A stretch of DNA of 64,000 nt, taken from Salipiger marinus (GTDB taxonomy: Bacteria > Pseudomonadota > Alphaproteobacteria > Rhodobacterales > Rhodobacteraceae). The notes below the pieces were generated by a model. That model saw only the letters and a program-made list of their open reading frames with translations. It was not told the origin of the DNA and ran no database searches. Position 1 is the stretch's first letter, and each line of letters opens with the position of its first letter. Positions 53,903-62,673 of the stretch are shown one piece after another. The stretch is from contig NZ_FNEJ01000003.1 of the NCBI RefSeq assembly GCF_900100085.1, positions 186,001 through 250,000 of the forward strand, read 5' to 3'. Made by a program: the position numbers and the translations under genes.

Positions 53903-54625
53903 CTAGTCTTCCGTCACCAGCGCGTCGAACCGGTCGACCGGGCCGATGGTGCCCAGCGCGCGGCGCCCGAACTTGCTGCGCGTGGCCAGCAGCAGCGACC
54001 GGTTCGAGGCGGCCATGGCGGCGCGCTTGACGGCGATCTTCGACAGGTCGAAATCCATCACCTGACCGCCCTCCTCTACCGCCGAACAGGCGATCAGCGC
54101 CACGTCCAGACGCACGTTGCGCAGCATCTCCACCACGCCTTCGCCCACCAGCGAGCCGTCGCGCCCCGCCATCCGCCCGCCCAGCACATGCACCTCGTGC
54201 AGGGCCGGATCGAATTCCATCGCCGCGCGCATGGAATTGGTGAAGACCACGAATCCCTGCCGCCGGGCCAGTTCGCGGGCGCAGGCCTCGATGGTGGTGC
54301 CCACGTCCAGAAAGACCGCCGCCCCGTCGGGCACCATGGCGGCGGCGCGCCGCCCGACGATCGCCTTTTCCGGCCGCCCGATCTCGCGCTTGGCGCCATG
54401 GTCGAGCCGCGCCGCCTCGGTGGCGCCGACCGGTCCCGCCCCGCCGTGAAAGCGCTGCAGCCGCCCGCTCTCGGCCAGCGCGATGATGTCGCGGCGCACG
54501 GTCTGCGTGGACACGCCAAAGCGCGCGGCCAGCGCCTCGATCGTGACATAGCCGGTCTCCGCCACCTGTTCGAGGATCACGGTCTGGCGGTCGCTGCGCA
54601 GGGCGTCCTTGCGATGCAGTGTCAT
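53903..54625 (-). CDS. DeoR-family transcriptional regulator
   Basis: The 240-residue protein has an N-terminal HTH (VTIEALAARFGVSTQTVRRD, then IIALAESGRLQRFHGGA) and a C-terminal sugar-phosphate-sensing DeoRC domain (VFLDVGTTIEACARELA, NVRLDVALIACSAVEEGGQV). It is divergent from the LOG/ABC transporter group and probably represses it in response to a phosphorylated sugar or polyol. Confidence 0.92.
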   Translation of the reverse strand: MTLHRKDALRSDRQTVILEQVAETGYVTIEALAARFGVSTQTVRRDIIALAESGRLQRFHGGAGPVGATEAARLDHGAKREIGRPEKAIVGRRAAAMVPDGAAVFLDVGTTIEACARELARRQGFVVFTNSMRAAMEFDPALHEVHVLGGRMAGRDGSLVGEGVVEMLRNVRLDVALIACSAVEEGGQVMDFDLSKIAVKRAAMAASNRSLLLATRSKFGRRALGTIGPVDRFDALVTED

Positions 54626-54646
54626 ATTTCTGTGTCACTCCCCTGA

Positions 54647-54670
54647 CATATGGAAGATAACTTACACGGT
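54647..54670. promoter_or_regulatory. Candidate DeoR operator region
   Basis: CATATGGAAGATAACTTACA followed by CGGTG lies between deoR and the LOG gene. A related stretch, CATATCTTACATGGTG, recurs at 55325-55340 immediately before the ABC ATPase gene. The shared part is CATAT...CTTACA(C/T)GGTG. Both precede start codons of the presumed regulon. Confidence 0.4.
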
Positions 54671-54679
54671 GGAAGACGA

Positions 54680-55324
54680 ATGACAATCACCCAAGACACC
54701 CGGATCCTAGAGGATGGCAGCCTGTGCTTTGGCGGGCACCGGATCACCCCCGCAGCATGGCAGCGCCAGCCCGCACCCGCGACCCCGGGCCGCAGCGTAT
54801 CGCTGACCGAGGCGTTTGCCGCGCTGGCGCAGCAGGCATCGCTGCGGCATCTGGTGGTGGCGGTCATCGGACCGCGCGCCGCGACCCCCGCGCAGGAACA
54901 GGCCGCCGAGGCGGTGGGCCGCGCGCTTGGCAGCTATGGCATCACGCTGATCTGTGGCGGAAAAACTGGCGTCATGGCGGCAGCCAGCAAGGGCTGTCAG
55001 GCGGCGGGCGGGCTGATGATCGGGATCCTGCCCGGCACCGACCCCGCCGAGGCCAATCCCTTTGTCAGCATCGCCCTGCCCACCGGGCTTAGCGAGGGGC
55101 GCAATATGGTCATTGCCCGTGCCGCGCGGGTGCTGGTCGCCATCGGCGGATCCTATGGCACGCTGAGCGAGGTCGCCTATGGGCTGCATTTCGACAAGCC
55201 GGTGATCACGCTGGAGGATGCGCCGCAGATCGACGGCGTGCGCCCCGCCCGCACCGTGGCGGAGGCGGTGGATCTGACGCTGGCCGCTCTGCTGGATCAG
55301 GCGCGGAGCCCGGATCATGTGTAA
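54680..55324 (+). CDS. LOG-family (TIGR00725-like) Rossmann-fold protein
   Basis: The protein has about 214 residues. An unusual 60-residue N-terminal extension (MTITQDTRILEDGSLCFGGH) precedes the SLOG domain, with VVAVIGPRAATPAQEQAAEA, LICGGKTGVMAAASKGCQAA and AIGGSYGTLSEVAYGLHFDK. The PGGxGTxxE phosphoribohydrolase motif of cytokinin-releasing LOGs is replaced by IGGSYGTLSE, so nucleotide-related binding is likely but the reaction is unknown. It sits between deoR and the sugar transporter genes and is probably first in that operon. ATG 54680 follows GGAAGACGA. Confidence 0.78.
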   Translation: MTITQDTRILEDGSLCFGGHRITPAAWQRQPAPATPGRSVSLTEAFAALAQQASLRHLVVAVIGPRAATPAQEQAAEAVGRALGSYGITLICGGKTGVMAAASKGCQAAGGLMIGILPGTDPAEANPFVSIALPTGLSEGRNMVIARAARVLVAIGGSYGTLSEVAYGLHFDKPVITLEDAPQIDGVRPARTVAEAVDLTLAALLDQARSPDHV

Positions 55325-55340
55325 CATATCTTACATGGTG
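55325..55340. promoter_or_regulatory. Second candidate DeoR operator
   Basis: CATATCTTACATGGTG, related to the 54647 element, overlaps the end of the LOG gene leader region and lies a few bases before the ABC ATPase start. Confidence 0.35.
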
Positions 55341-55345
55341 CGGAC

Positions 55346-56425
55346 ATGACCGCCGCCCTTGCGCTGGACGGCGTGACCAAGCGCTTCGGCGACACGACCG
55401 CAATCACCGACGTGTCGCTGGCGCTGGGTCAGGGCGAATTCGTGGCGCTGCTGGGGGCCTCCGGCTGTGGCAAGTCCACCACGCTGCGCATCCTTGCCGG
55501 GCTGGACCGGCCCAGCGAAGGACAGGTGCTGATGCAGGGCCGCTGCGTGACCCGCGACAGCGCCGCCGCCCGCAACATCGCGCTGATGTTCCAGTCCTAC
55601 GCGCTTTATCCGCATCTGAGCGTCTATCAGAACATCGCCATGCCGCTGCGGCTGCGCCATCTGTCGGTGGCCGGACGGCTGCCCGGCGCGGCGCGGTTCA
55701 GTGGCGCGGTGCGCCGCACCCGCGAGGACATCGACGCGCAGGTGCGCCGCGTCGCCGCCATGCTGCGGCTGGAGCCGCTGCTGGCGCGCAAGCCCGGCCA
55801 GCTGTCGGGGGGCCAGCAGCAGCGCGTGGCGCTGGCGCGGGCCTTGGTGCGCAAACCGGCGGCCTTCCTGCTGGACGAGCCGCTGTCCAATCTCGACACG
55901 CAGCTGCGCGCCGACACCCGCGACGAATTGCGCGCCCTGCACCGCGACACCGGCCATGCCTTCCTGATCGTCACGCATGACCAGTCCGACGCGCTGTCCA
56001 TGGCCGACCGGGTGGCGGTGATGATCGCCGGGCGCATCGAACAGATCGCCACGCCGCAGCAGCTGTTTCACACCCCCGCCACCCGCGCCGTGGCCGAATT
56101 CATCGGCCATCACCGCATGAACATCCTGCCCCAAGGCCCCGCCGCCGCCCTGCACCCGGCAGGCAAGGGGCTGGATCTGGGCGTGCGCCCCGAGGATCTG
56201 CGGCTGCAGGCGGATGGCCCGCTGCAGGCCGTGGTCCGCTCCCGCGCCTTTCATGGCGAAGAAACCATCCTCAGCCTGCAGGACGACCGTGGCACCGCGC
56301 TGCGCATGGTGCTGCGCGGCGGGTCGGCACTGCCGCTGCCGGGCGACAGCGTGCGGCTGACCGCCCCGCCCGAGGCGCTGCATGGCTTTGATGCCTGCGG
56401 CCTGCGCCAGCAGGTGCTGTCATGA
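55346..56425 (+). CDS. CUT1-type sugar ABC transporter ATPase (UgpC/MsmK-like)
   Basis: The 359-residue protein has Walker A LGASGCGKSTTLRILAGLDR, the signature [19 protein letters not shown], Walker B AFLLDEPLSNLDTQLRAD and an H-loop VTHDQSDAL. A C-terminal MOI-like domain (about 240-359) carries the VRPEDLRLQ motif usual in MalK/UgpC ATPases. It overlaps the first permease gene by 4 bases. A stretch of extra residues (SVAGRLPGAARFSGAVRRT) interrupts the helical domain relative to the family. Confidence 0.92.
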   Translation: MTAALALDGVTKRFGDTTAITDVSLALGQGEFVALLGASGCGKSTTLRILAGLDRPSEGQVLMQGRCVTRDSAAARNIALMFQSYALYPHLSVYQNIAMPLRLRHLSVAGRLPGAARFSGAVRRTREDIDAQVRRVAAMLRLEPLLARKPGQLSGGQQQRVALARALVRKPAAFLLDEPLSNLDTQLRADTRDELRALHRDTGHAFLIVTHDQSDALSMADRVAVMIAGRIEQIATPQQLFHTPATRAVAEFIGHHRMNILPQGPAAALHPAGKGLDLGVRPEDLRLQADGPLQAVVRSRAFHGEETILSLQDDRGTALRMVLRGGSALPLPGDSVRLTAPPEALHGFDACGLRQQVLS

Positions 56426-57306
56426 TCCGCGCCGCGCTGACCGACCTGCTGCTGGTCGGACCCGCCGCGCTGGCCGTGGTGCTGTTCATCTTCCTGCCCG
56501 TGGGCGTGGTCTTCGGGCTGGCCTTCACCGACTATCAGGTGGGCGCGGCGCAGGCCGAGTGGGTGGGTGGCGCCAATTTCGCCCAGCTCTTCGGGTCGCG
56601 GCTGGGGCGCAACGCGCTGCTGAACACGTTGACCTATGCCGCCATCGTCATCCCCGGCTCGGTCGGGCTGGGGCTGCTGGTGGCGCTGGGGCTGCATGGC
56701 ATGGCCACCCGCCTGCCCCGGCTGTCGGCGCTGCTGCGGGCGGTGTATTTCCTGCCGGTCGCGGCAACGCTGGTGGCCATGGCGGTCAGCTGGCAGATGC
56801 TGCTGCATCCCTCGCTGGGGCTTGCCAACACATGGCTGCAGGCGCTGAACCTGCCCGGGCAGCAATGGCTGTCGGACCGGGGGCTGGTGCTTTACACGCT
56901 GGCGGGCATCGGCATCTGGCAGAGCACCGGCTACAACATGGTGCTGTTTCTGGCCGGGCTCGCCGCCATTCCCTCCACGCTTTACGATGCCGCAGCCGTT
57001 GACGGCGCAGACCGCGGCTGGACCCGGTTCTGGTCGGTGACATGGCCGATGCTGGGACCGACCACGCTCTTCGTGATGATCGTCACCGCCGCCAGCGCCT
57101 TCCGCGTCTTTGAAACCGTGGCCACAATGACGGCGGGCGGCCCCGCCTTCGCCTCCGACACCATCGTCTACGCGCTCTATCGCGAGGGGTTCGTCTATTT
57201 CAAGGCAGGTTACGCGGCGGCCATCACGGTGGTGTTCTTTCTGGCGCTGCTGGCGCTGACCGCGTTGCAGATGCTGCTGGTCGAACGCCGGGTGCATTAC
57301 CGATGA
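56422..57306 (+). CDS. Sugar ABC transporter permease (UgpA/MalF-like)
   Basis: The 294-residue inner-membrane protein has six hydrophobic segments and the EAA loop YDAAAVDGADRGWTRFWSVTWP. It overlaps both neighbouring genes by 4 bases. Family members import sugars, glycerol phosphates or polyols; the substrate is not deducible here. Confidence 0.93.
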   Translation: MIRAALTDLLLVGPAALAVVLFIFLPVGVVFGLAFTDYQVGAAQAEWVGGANFAQLFGSRLGRNALLNTLTYAAIVIPGSVGLGLLVALGLHGMATRLPRLSALLRAVYFLPVAATLVAMAVSWQMLLHPSLGLANTWLQALNLPGQQWLSDRGLVLYTLAGIGIWQSTGYNMVLFLAGLAAIPSTLYDAAAVDGADRGWTRFWSVTWPMLGPTTLFVMIVTAASAFRVFETVATMTAGGPAFASDTIVYALYREGFVYFKAGYAAAITVVFFLALLALTALQMLLVERRVHYR

Positions 57307-58121
57307 GACCGGGTCTGATCCTTGGCTTCGGCCTGCTGGCGCTTGGCGCGGTGCTGGTGCTGCTGCCCTTCGTCTGGATGGTCTCGGTTTCGCTGAAACC
57401 GCATGCCGAGATCTTCACCCCCCATGTCAGCCTGCTGCCGCAGAACCCCACGCTGGAAAATTACCGCCGCGCGCTGACCGAAACCGCCATTCCGCGCTAT
57501 CTGCTGAACGGCGTGCTGGTCACGGGGGGCATCCTGATCCTGCAGCTGGTGCTGAGCGTGCCCTGCGCCTATGCGCTGGCGCATCGCCGCTTTCCGGGGC
57601 GCGGGCTGCTGTTCGGGGCGGTGGTGGCGGCCCTGCTGGTGCCCTTCCATGTCACGGCACTGCCGATCTTTCTGGGCATGGCGCGGCTGCAGATGCTGGA
57701 CAGCTACACGGCGCTGATCCTGCCCTTTGCCGCCACCGCTTTCGGGCTGTTCCTGCTGCGGCAGGCCTTTGCCCAGATCCCCGCCGAGCTGATCGACGCG
57801 GGCCGGGTCGATGGCATGTCCGAACTGGCGATTGCATGGCGCGTGGCCTTCCCGCTGGCCCTGCCCACCGTGATCGCCTTTGCGATCTTTTCGGTCACCG
57901 CGCACTGGAACGACCTGTTCTGGCCGATGATCGCCGTCACCGATCCCGATCTCGCCACCCCGCCGCGCGGCATCCTTTACTTCCGCGATGCCGAAAGCGG
58001 CGACGAACCCGGCCCGCTGATGGCCGGGGCCACGCTGGTCACCGCGCCGCTGGTGCTGGCCTTCCTGCTGGCGCAGCGGCGCTTCACCCAAGGGCTGGCC
58101 AGCACGGGGCTGAAACGATGA
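57303..58121 (+). CDS. Sugar ABC transporter permease (UgpE/MalG-like)
   Basis: The 272-residue protein has six helices. WMVSVSLKPHAEIFTPHVSL is the typical start of this subunit and IDAGRVDGMSELAIAWRVAF the EAA loop. A 4-base overlap with the first permease gene implies coupled translation. Confidence 0.93.
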   Translation: MRPGLILGFGLLALGAVLVLLPFVWMVSVSLKPHAEIFTPHVSLLPQNPTLENYRRALTETAIPRYLLNGVLVTGGILILQLVLSVPCAYALAHRRFPGRGLLFGAVVAALLVPFHVTALPIFLGMARLQMLDSYTALILPFAATAFGLFLLRQAFAQIPAELIDAGRVDGMSELAIAWRVAFPLALPTVIAFAIFSVTAHWNDLFWPMIAVTDPDLATPPRGILYFRDAESGDEPGPLMAGATLVTAPLVLAFLLAQRRFTQGLASTGLKR

Positions 58122-58194
58122 GACCCGAGCAGAAGAGGCCAAAGGCCCGTCCCCACCCCCCTTTCCTTTCTCCCGCAACCTTCCGAGGAATGTC

Positions 58195-59436
58195 ATGAAA
58201 CACCTGATCCTGTCCGCAGGTCTGGCCCTGTCCGCCAGCGCGGCGCTGGCCGAAACCGAACTGCGCGTGCATTACGCCATCCCCACCATCTGGGCCGAAA
58301 CCCAGGACAAGCTGACCGCCGCCTTCATGGCCGCCCATCCCGAGGTCACGCTGACGCTGGACGGTCCCGCCGAGGGCTACGAGGACGGCGCCCAGCGGCT
58401 GCTGCGCGAACATGTGGCGGGCACCGCACCGGATGTCGCCTATGTGGGGCTGAACCTGTGGCGCGTGCTGGAAGACCGGGGCGTGCTGCAGCCGCTCGAC
58501 CCGTTCCTGCCCGCCGATCCGCAAGCGGCGGGCTACACGCCCGCGCTGCTGTCGCTGGGCCGGTTCGAGGACACGCAATGGGGGCTCGGGACCTCCGCCT
58601 CGACACTGGTGATGTATGTGAACCCGGCTCTGGTCGAACAGGCGGGCGGGTCGATGGAGGACTTCCCCACCAGCTTTGACGGGGTGATCGAGCTTGCCGC
58701 CAAGATCGACGCGCTGTCGGACACCACCGAAGGCGTCTGGATCGCACGCCATGACTGGCGGTTCCAGTCGCTTCTGGGCTCGCATGGCGGGCGCCCGATG
58801 ACCGAGGACGAATCCGACATCACCTTCGACGACGCGGCGGGGCTGGCAGCGGCAGGTCTTTACCAGCGCTTCGCCACCGAGGCAGGCATGTCCTCCATGT
58901 CGGAAAACGACGCGCGGCAGGCCTTTCCGGCGGGGACGCTGGGGATCATGTTCGAAAGCTCGTCGCTGCTGACCCGCTTCACCGAAGGCGCGGGCGACAG
59001 CTTTGACGTCACGGTGAAACCGCTGCCCGTGGCGGCAGAGGAGAACGTCTATTTCCCCACCGGCGGCAATGCCATCGTGATGCTGACCGAGGATCCCGCC
59101 AAGCAGCAGGCGGCCTGGGATTACATCGCCTTCGTCACCGGGCCCGAGGGGCAGAAGATCATCGTGGAAAACACCGGCTATGCCCCCGCCAACAAGCTGG
59201 TGCTGGACGATTCGGCCTATCTGGGCAGCTACTATGCCGAAAACGCCAATGCCCGCACCGCCCATGCGCAGGTCGCCGACCATGCCGGGCCTTGGTACGC
59301 CTTCCCCGGCGCCGAGGGCGTGGCCGTCACCGACCTGATCGCGGCAGCGCTGGTCGAGGTGACCGAGGGCGCCGAAGTCGAACCGACGATCACCGATCTG
59401 GCCGAAACCCTGCGCCTGCAGCTTGGCATGAAGTGA
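58195..59436 (+). CDS. Sugar ABC transporter periplasmic binding protein
   Basis: The 413-residue protein has a signal peptide (MKHLILSAGLALSASAALAE). The family-1 solute-binding fold is seen in AAHPEVTLTLDGPAEGYEDG, APDVAYVGLNLWRVLEDRGV, the glycine-rich hinge FPTGGNAIVMLTEDPAKQQA and TGPEGQKIIVENTGYAP. It ends the deoR-divergent operon and is followed by a strong intrinsic terminator. Placement of the binding protein last differs from many CUT1 operons. Confidence 0.92.
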   Translation: MKHLILSAGLALSASAALAETELRVHYAIPTIWAETQDKLTAAFMAAHPEVTLTLDGPAEGYEDGAQRLLREHVAGTAPDVAYVGLNLWRVLEDRGVLQPLDPFLPADPQAAGYTPALLSLGRFEDTQWGLGTSASTLVMYVNPALVEQAGGSMEDFPTSFDGVIELAAKIDALSDTTEGVWIARHDWRFQSLLGSHGGRPMTEDESDITFDDAAGLAAAGLYQRFATEAGMSSMSENDARQAFPAGTLGIMFESSSLLTRFTEGAGDSFDVTVKPLPVAAEENVYFPTGGNAIVMLTEDPAKQQAAWDYIAFVTGPEGQKIIVENTGYAPANKLVLDDSAYLGSYYAENANARTAHAQVADHAGPWYAFPGAEGVAVTDLIAAALVEVTEGAEVEPTITDLAETLRLQLGMK

Positions 59437-59487
59437 TCCGGGCCGGGCGCCGCGCCCTTGCGGCGCCACAGCCCCGCCACCAGACCG

Positions 59488-59519
59488 AGCCCCTGCGCAT
59501 CGCCGCGCGGGGGCTTTTT
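59488..59519 (+). terminator. Intrinsic terminator of the sugar ABC operon
   Basis: An 11-bp stem (AGCCCCTGCGC with GCGCGGGGGCT, one G-T pair) around a 6-base loop, followed by TTTTT, 51 bases after the binding-protein stop. Confidence 0.92.
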
Positions 59520-59686
59520 GCTGCGCGGGCGGAGCGGATGCGGCAGACCCCGCGCCCTGCCGCGCGCAGCAGGGCCAGACCATGCGGATCAGGCACAGAA
59601 GCCCGCCCGCAGCGCGGCAAAGCCTGACGCGACCGGTCCCGGCGGACGCCAGAACCTTCAAACGTTTCAGTGTCTTGCTAGAAAAT

Positions 59687-59761
59687 TGGCTGGGGCGGTA
59701 GGATTCGAACCTACGGTACACGGTACCAAAAACCGATGCCTTACCACTTGGCCACGCCCCA
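59687..59761 (-). tRNA. tRNA-Gln (UUG anticodon)
   Basis: The 75-base gene has a TGGGGCG/CGCCCCA acceptor stem, discriminator G, encoded CCA, an anticodon loop TTTTGGT (anticodon TTG) and the T arm GGTTCGAATCC. Confidence 0.96.
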
Positions 59762-59773
59762 ACTGTGGAGCGG

Positions 59774-59802
59774 GATTTACGCCAGCCTCCGGACGGGATC
59801 AA
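59774..59802 (-). promoter_or_regulatory. Promoter of tRNA-Gln
   Basis: On the minus strand TTGATC and TAAATC are separated by 17 bases, and the -10 box ends 12 bases before the tRNA 5' end. Confidence 0.6.
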
Positions 59803-59854
59803 CCCCTTCTCGGAAAAAATATGACAGAAATTTCGCAGCCCTGCCGTCCCCGCG

Positions 59855-60859
59855 CTAGCCATCGCGCAGCACCTCCTGCGCTTCGGTCCGCCCCTCTGCC
59901 ACAGGCAGAAAGGCATATTGCGCGCGCCCCGCGCGCTTGGCCGCATAAAGCGCCAGATCGGAAGCATGCAGCACCTGCGCCGCCGTCAGCCCGCCGCCGC
60001 CGTCATGACAGGCGATGCCGATGCTGGCGGACACCCGGGCCAGCGTGTCGCCGACGGGAATCGGCTCCTCGATTCGGCGAATCAGGCGGCTGGCCAGATG
60101 TGCCAGCCGCTTGCGTCCGGTAAGCCCGGCCAGAATCAGCACAAATTCATCGCCGCCGATTCGCGCCACCGTGTCATCGCGCCGGGTGAGATCCAGCATG
60201 ACCCGCGCCACCACCTGCAGCACCCGGTCGCCCGCGCCATGGCCGTGCGAATCGTTCACCTGCTTGAAGTAATCCAGATCCAGATGCATCAGCGCGAAGG
60301 CGCTTTCCTGCCGCAGCAGCCCGCCCAGGACATGCGCCACCGCGCGGCGGTTGCGCAGCCCGGTCAGCGGATCGGTATAGGCGCGCTGTTCGGCGGCCAG
60401 CATCGCCCCCTGCAGCCGCCGGTTCAGCGTGCGCGAGGCGGCCATGGCCGCCGATTTCGCCTCCACCAGATAGAGCATGTCGATGGCGAGATCGGTGGCC
60501 GCAAAATCGGTGCTGGTCAGCGCGTGGCTGCGCACCGCCTCCACCACGCCGATGCCGAAGGACAGGTTCAGCACCAGCCCGCCCTGCCCGTCCGGCACCG
60601 CCACGCCGCGCAGCGCCGTCTGTGTGGCATGGCGCAGGCGCAGCTGCAGCTTGCGCCCGGCCAGATCCTGCAGCGCCTCCGGCGTCTGGACCTCGCGCGG
60701 GCGGTAGATGTCGAACACCGTGGCGAAGGGCGCGCCCAGCGCCGCCTCCCCGCCCAGCAGCTTGGTCAGCGTCGGCCCCGCCGCCACCAGCCGCCCCGCC
60801 GCATCCAGCCGCGCATGCAGCGGGCAGAGCAGGTCGAGGCTGCTTTGCGGCAGGGTCAT
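59855..60859 (-). CDS. Diguanylate cyclase with HNOB-associated-like sensor domain
   Basis: The product has 334 residues. The first 130 or so (LDLLCPLHARLDAAGRLVAA, then FATVFDIYRPREV) resemble the HNOBA/PAS-like domain that partners H-NOX proteins. A helical linker with AYTDPLTGLRNRRAVAHVL leads to a GGDEF domain with DLDYFKQVNDSHGHGAGD, an intact RIGGDEFVL active site and an RRDD inhibitory site. It should make cyclic di-GMP. The ATG overlaps the stop of the upstream H-NOX-like gene by 4 bases, indicating a functional pair. Confidence 0.88.
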   Translation of the reverse strand: MTLPQSSLDLLCPLHARLDAAGRLVAAGPTLTKLLGGEAALGAPFATVFDIYRPREVQTPEALQDLAGRKLQLRLRHATQTALRGVAVPDGQGGLVLNLSFGIGVVEAVRSHALTSTDFAATDLAIDMLYLVEAKSAAMAASRTLNRRLQGAMLAAEQRAYTDPLTGLRNRRAVAHVLGGLLRQESAFALMHLDLDYFKQVNDSHGHGAGDRVLQVVARVMLDLTRRDDTVARIGGDEFVLILAGLTGRKRLAHLASRLIRRIEEPIPVGDTLARVSASIGIACHDGGGGLTAAQVLHASDLALYAAKRAGRAQYAFLPVAEGRTEAQEVLRDG

Positions 60860-61473
60860 CCGCCATATCCCTCACGCAGGGGCAGCGCCGCGCCCAGATC
60901 AAAATCGCGCCCTTCGGAAAAATCCGCCTCCACCACGGTGATGTCGATCACCTCGGTGCCGCAGCGCCGCCCGCGATGGTCAAGGATGACCAGCGCGCCG
61001 TAATCGTCGGCCATGGCGCGCAGCACCCCCACCAGCACCTGCCCGAAGCCGCGCAGCCCCGCCCCGGAGCCATGGCAGAGCAGCAGGAACTGCCCGGTCA
61101 TGTCATCGCGCAGCTCCAGATCGGGCAGGACCAGATCGGCCACCGCCAGCCGGGCACGGCCCGGCAGATCCTCCAGCGAATGCAGGAAGTCGATAAAATC
61201 CACCCCGCCATAGCGCATCAGGCGGCGCAGGCTTTCATTGTTGGGATGGGTGATCAGATAGGTGCCCACATCCTCCAGAATCGTCTCGCGCGGGCGGTGC
61301 AGCCGCACCGTCGCGGCCACCAGCACCGCCTCCACCCGGTCGGGGGCGTAATCCAGCATCGCCTCGAATCCCGGCGGATCGACCCGGGCAGCGGTGGCAA
61401 TCTCCTCCCAGACCGCCTGTCCATAGGTGTCCTGCAGGAAGCACTGAAATGTCCTTGCGATCAGCCCGTGCAT
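60856..61473 (-). CDS. H-NOX-like protein lacking the haem-ligand histidine
   Basis: The 205-residue protein is clearly H-NOX in its N-terminus (MHGLIARTFQCFLQDTYGQA and the later TYLITHPNNESLRRLMRYGG). At the segment FLHSLEDLPGRARLAVADL the position of the family's proximal haem His is occupied by Pro. The YxSxR haem-propionate motif is replaced by LLLCHGSGAGL. Haem and NO binding in the usual way is therefore doubtful. It is coupled to the diguanylate cyclase and presumably still regulates it, by another ligand or by protein contacts. Similar degenerate forms may be widespread in the group. Confidence 0.83.
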   Translation of the reverse strand: MHGLIARTFQCFLQDTYGQAVWEEIATAARVDPPGFEAMLDYAPDRVEAVLVAATVRLHRPRETILEDVGTYLITHPNNESLRRLMRYGGVDFIDFLHSLEDLPGRARLAVADLVLPDLELRDDMTGQFLLLCHGSGAGLRGFGQVLVGVLRAMADDYGALVILDHRGRRCGTEVIDITVVEADFSEGRDFDLGAALPLREGYGG

Positions 61474-61565
61474 CCGCCCATTCCGTCCGCGATTCCGGAC
61501 AGACCTTAGCGCGGGGCGGTTTAAGAAACCCGCAACACCTCAAAGTTTAAGGACAATCCCGGCGG

Positions 61566-62273
61566 TCAGACCGGCAGCGTCATCCCCAGCCAGCCCGGCA
61601 GATGGCCGATATCGGGCAGCACCACATCGGCCAGCGGCGCCAGATCCGCCGCCTGCGCCATGCCGGTCAGCACGCCCGCCGTGGCCATGCCCGCCGCGCG
61701 CCCCGCGATCAGGTCATGGCGGCTGTCGCCCACCATCAGCACCTGATCGGGGCGCAGCCCGACATGGGCAGCAAAGGCCAGCAGCGGATCGGGCGCGGGC
61801 TTGGCGCCAAACCCGCTGTCAAAGCCTGCGACAAACTCGAACCGCTCCAGCACTCCGGCCCGGCCCAGCTGCGCCCGGGCCGAAAATTCGGTGTCATTGG
61901 TCATCACCCCCAGCCGCAGCCCCTGCGCCGCAAGCCCGCGCAGGAAGGGATCAAGCGGCACCGCCTCGGCCAGCGGCGCCTCTGCGGCGCCCTGCGCCAG
62001 ATAGGATTCGATCGCCGCCACATCGGCCCCGGGCAGACCCCTGGCGAAACACTCCGCCGCCTCGCGGTTGGTGCCCGCGATGATCGGGCTGTCGGGCAGG
62101 AACCGGCCCGCCACCAGATCGAACCGCGCCGCCTCGGCCATGGCGGCCATCACCTGCGCATCGCCCTGCGACAGCTCGCGCAGCGCGCGCAGCGACCACG
62201 CGTTCCATGTGCGGCCAAAATCGAACAGCGTGCCGTCCTTGTCGAACAGCACCGCCGCGATGGCTGGGGTCAT
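61566..62273 (-). CDS. HAD-family phosphatase (phosphoglycolate-phosphatase-like)
   Basis: The 235-residue enzyme shows motif I AVLFDKDGTLFDFG, motif II LGVMTNDTE, a lysine in GAKPAPDPLL and motif IV MVGDSRHDLIAGRAAGM, with a helical C1 cap. Substrate is unknown; Gph-like activity is the default guess. The start at 62273 overlaps the DUF3572 stop by 4 bases; longer open frame lies inside that gene. Confidence 0.88.
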   Translation of the reverse strand: MTPAIAAVLFDKDGTLFDFGRTWNAWSLRALRELSQGDAQVMAAMAEAARFDLVAGRFLPDSPIIAGTNREAAECFARGLPGADVAAIESYLAQGAAEAPLAEAVPLDPFLRGLAAQGLRLGVMTNDTEFSARAQLGRAGVLERFEFVAGFDSGFGAKPAPDPLLAFAAHVGLRPDQVLMVGDSRHDLIAGRAAGMATAGVLTGMAQAADLAPLADVVLPDIGHLPGWLGMTLPV

Positions 62274-62554
62274 GTCCAGTGCACCTCGCCGCCGCCGGGC
62301 AGTGCCTGCCGCGCGCGGAAGGGCATGTCGGGCGGCAGATCCTGCGCGGCGCAGAACTGCCGCACCCACGCATCGTTCATCAGCAGGAAATCCAGCACCG
62401 CGCCCTGAAAGGCCGGATCGCCCAGACCCTCGCGGAAATCCTGCTCGGAGGCGCCGGTGGATCCCAGAAAGACCGGCAGCAGCTCGTCCTCCCCGGCCAG
62501 CCACGCCACGGCCTGAAGCCCGATCAGTTCGGCCTGTTCCTGCAAAAGCGACAT
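62270..62554 (-). CDS. DUF3572 protein
   Basis: The 94-residue acidic, all-helical protein begins MSLLQEQAELIGLQAVAWLA with GEDELLPVFLGSTGASEQDF following, matching the alphaproteobacterial DUF3572 family of unknown function. It is coupled to the HAD phosphatase gene and divergent from the pleD-like gene, an arrangement I recall as common in Rhodobacterales. Confidence 0.8.
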   Translation of the reverse strand: MSLLQEQAELIGLQAVAWLAGEDELLPVFLGSTGASEQDFREGLGDPAFQGAVLDFLLMNDAWVRQFCAAQDLPPDMPFRARQALPGGGEVHWT

Positions 62555-62673
62555 GGGCCGGAGACTCCGCAACCGTTTCTTAACCAGTTTTTATAAAGAC
62601 TGAGCGGGACGCCGGATGCAAGCCCGGACCACCCGGTCCCGCATCGCGGCGCCGCTCGCCTTGGACAGCTGCA

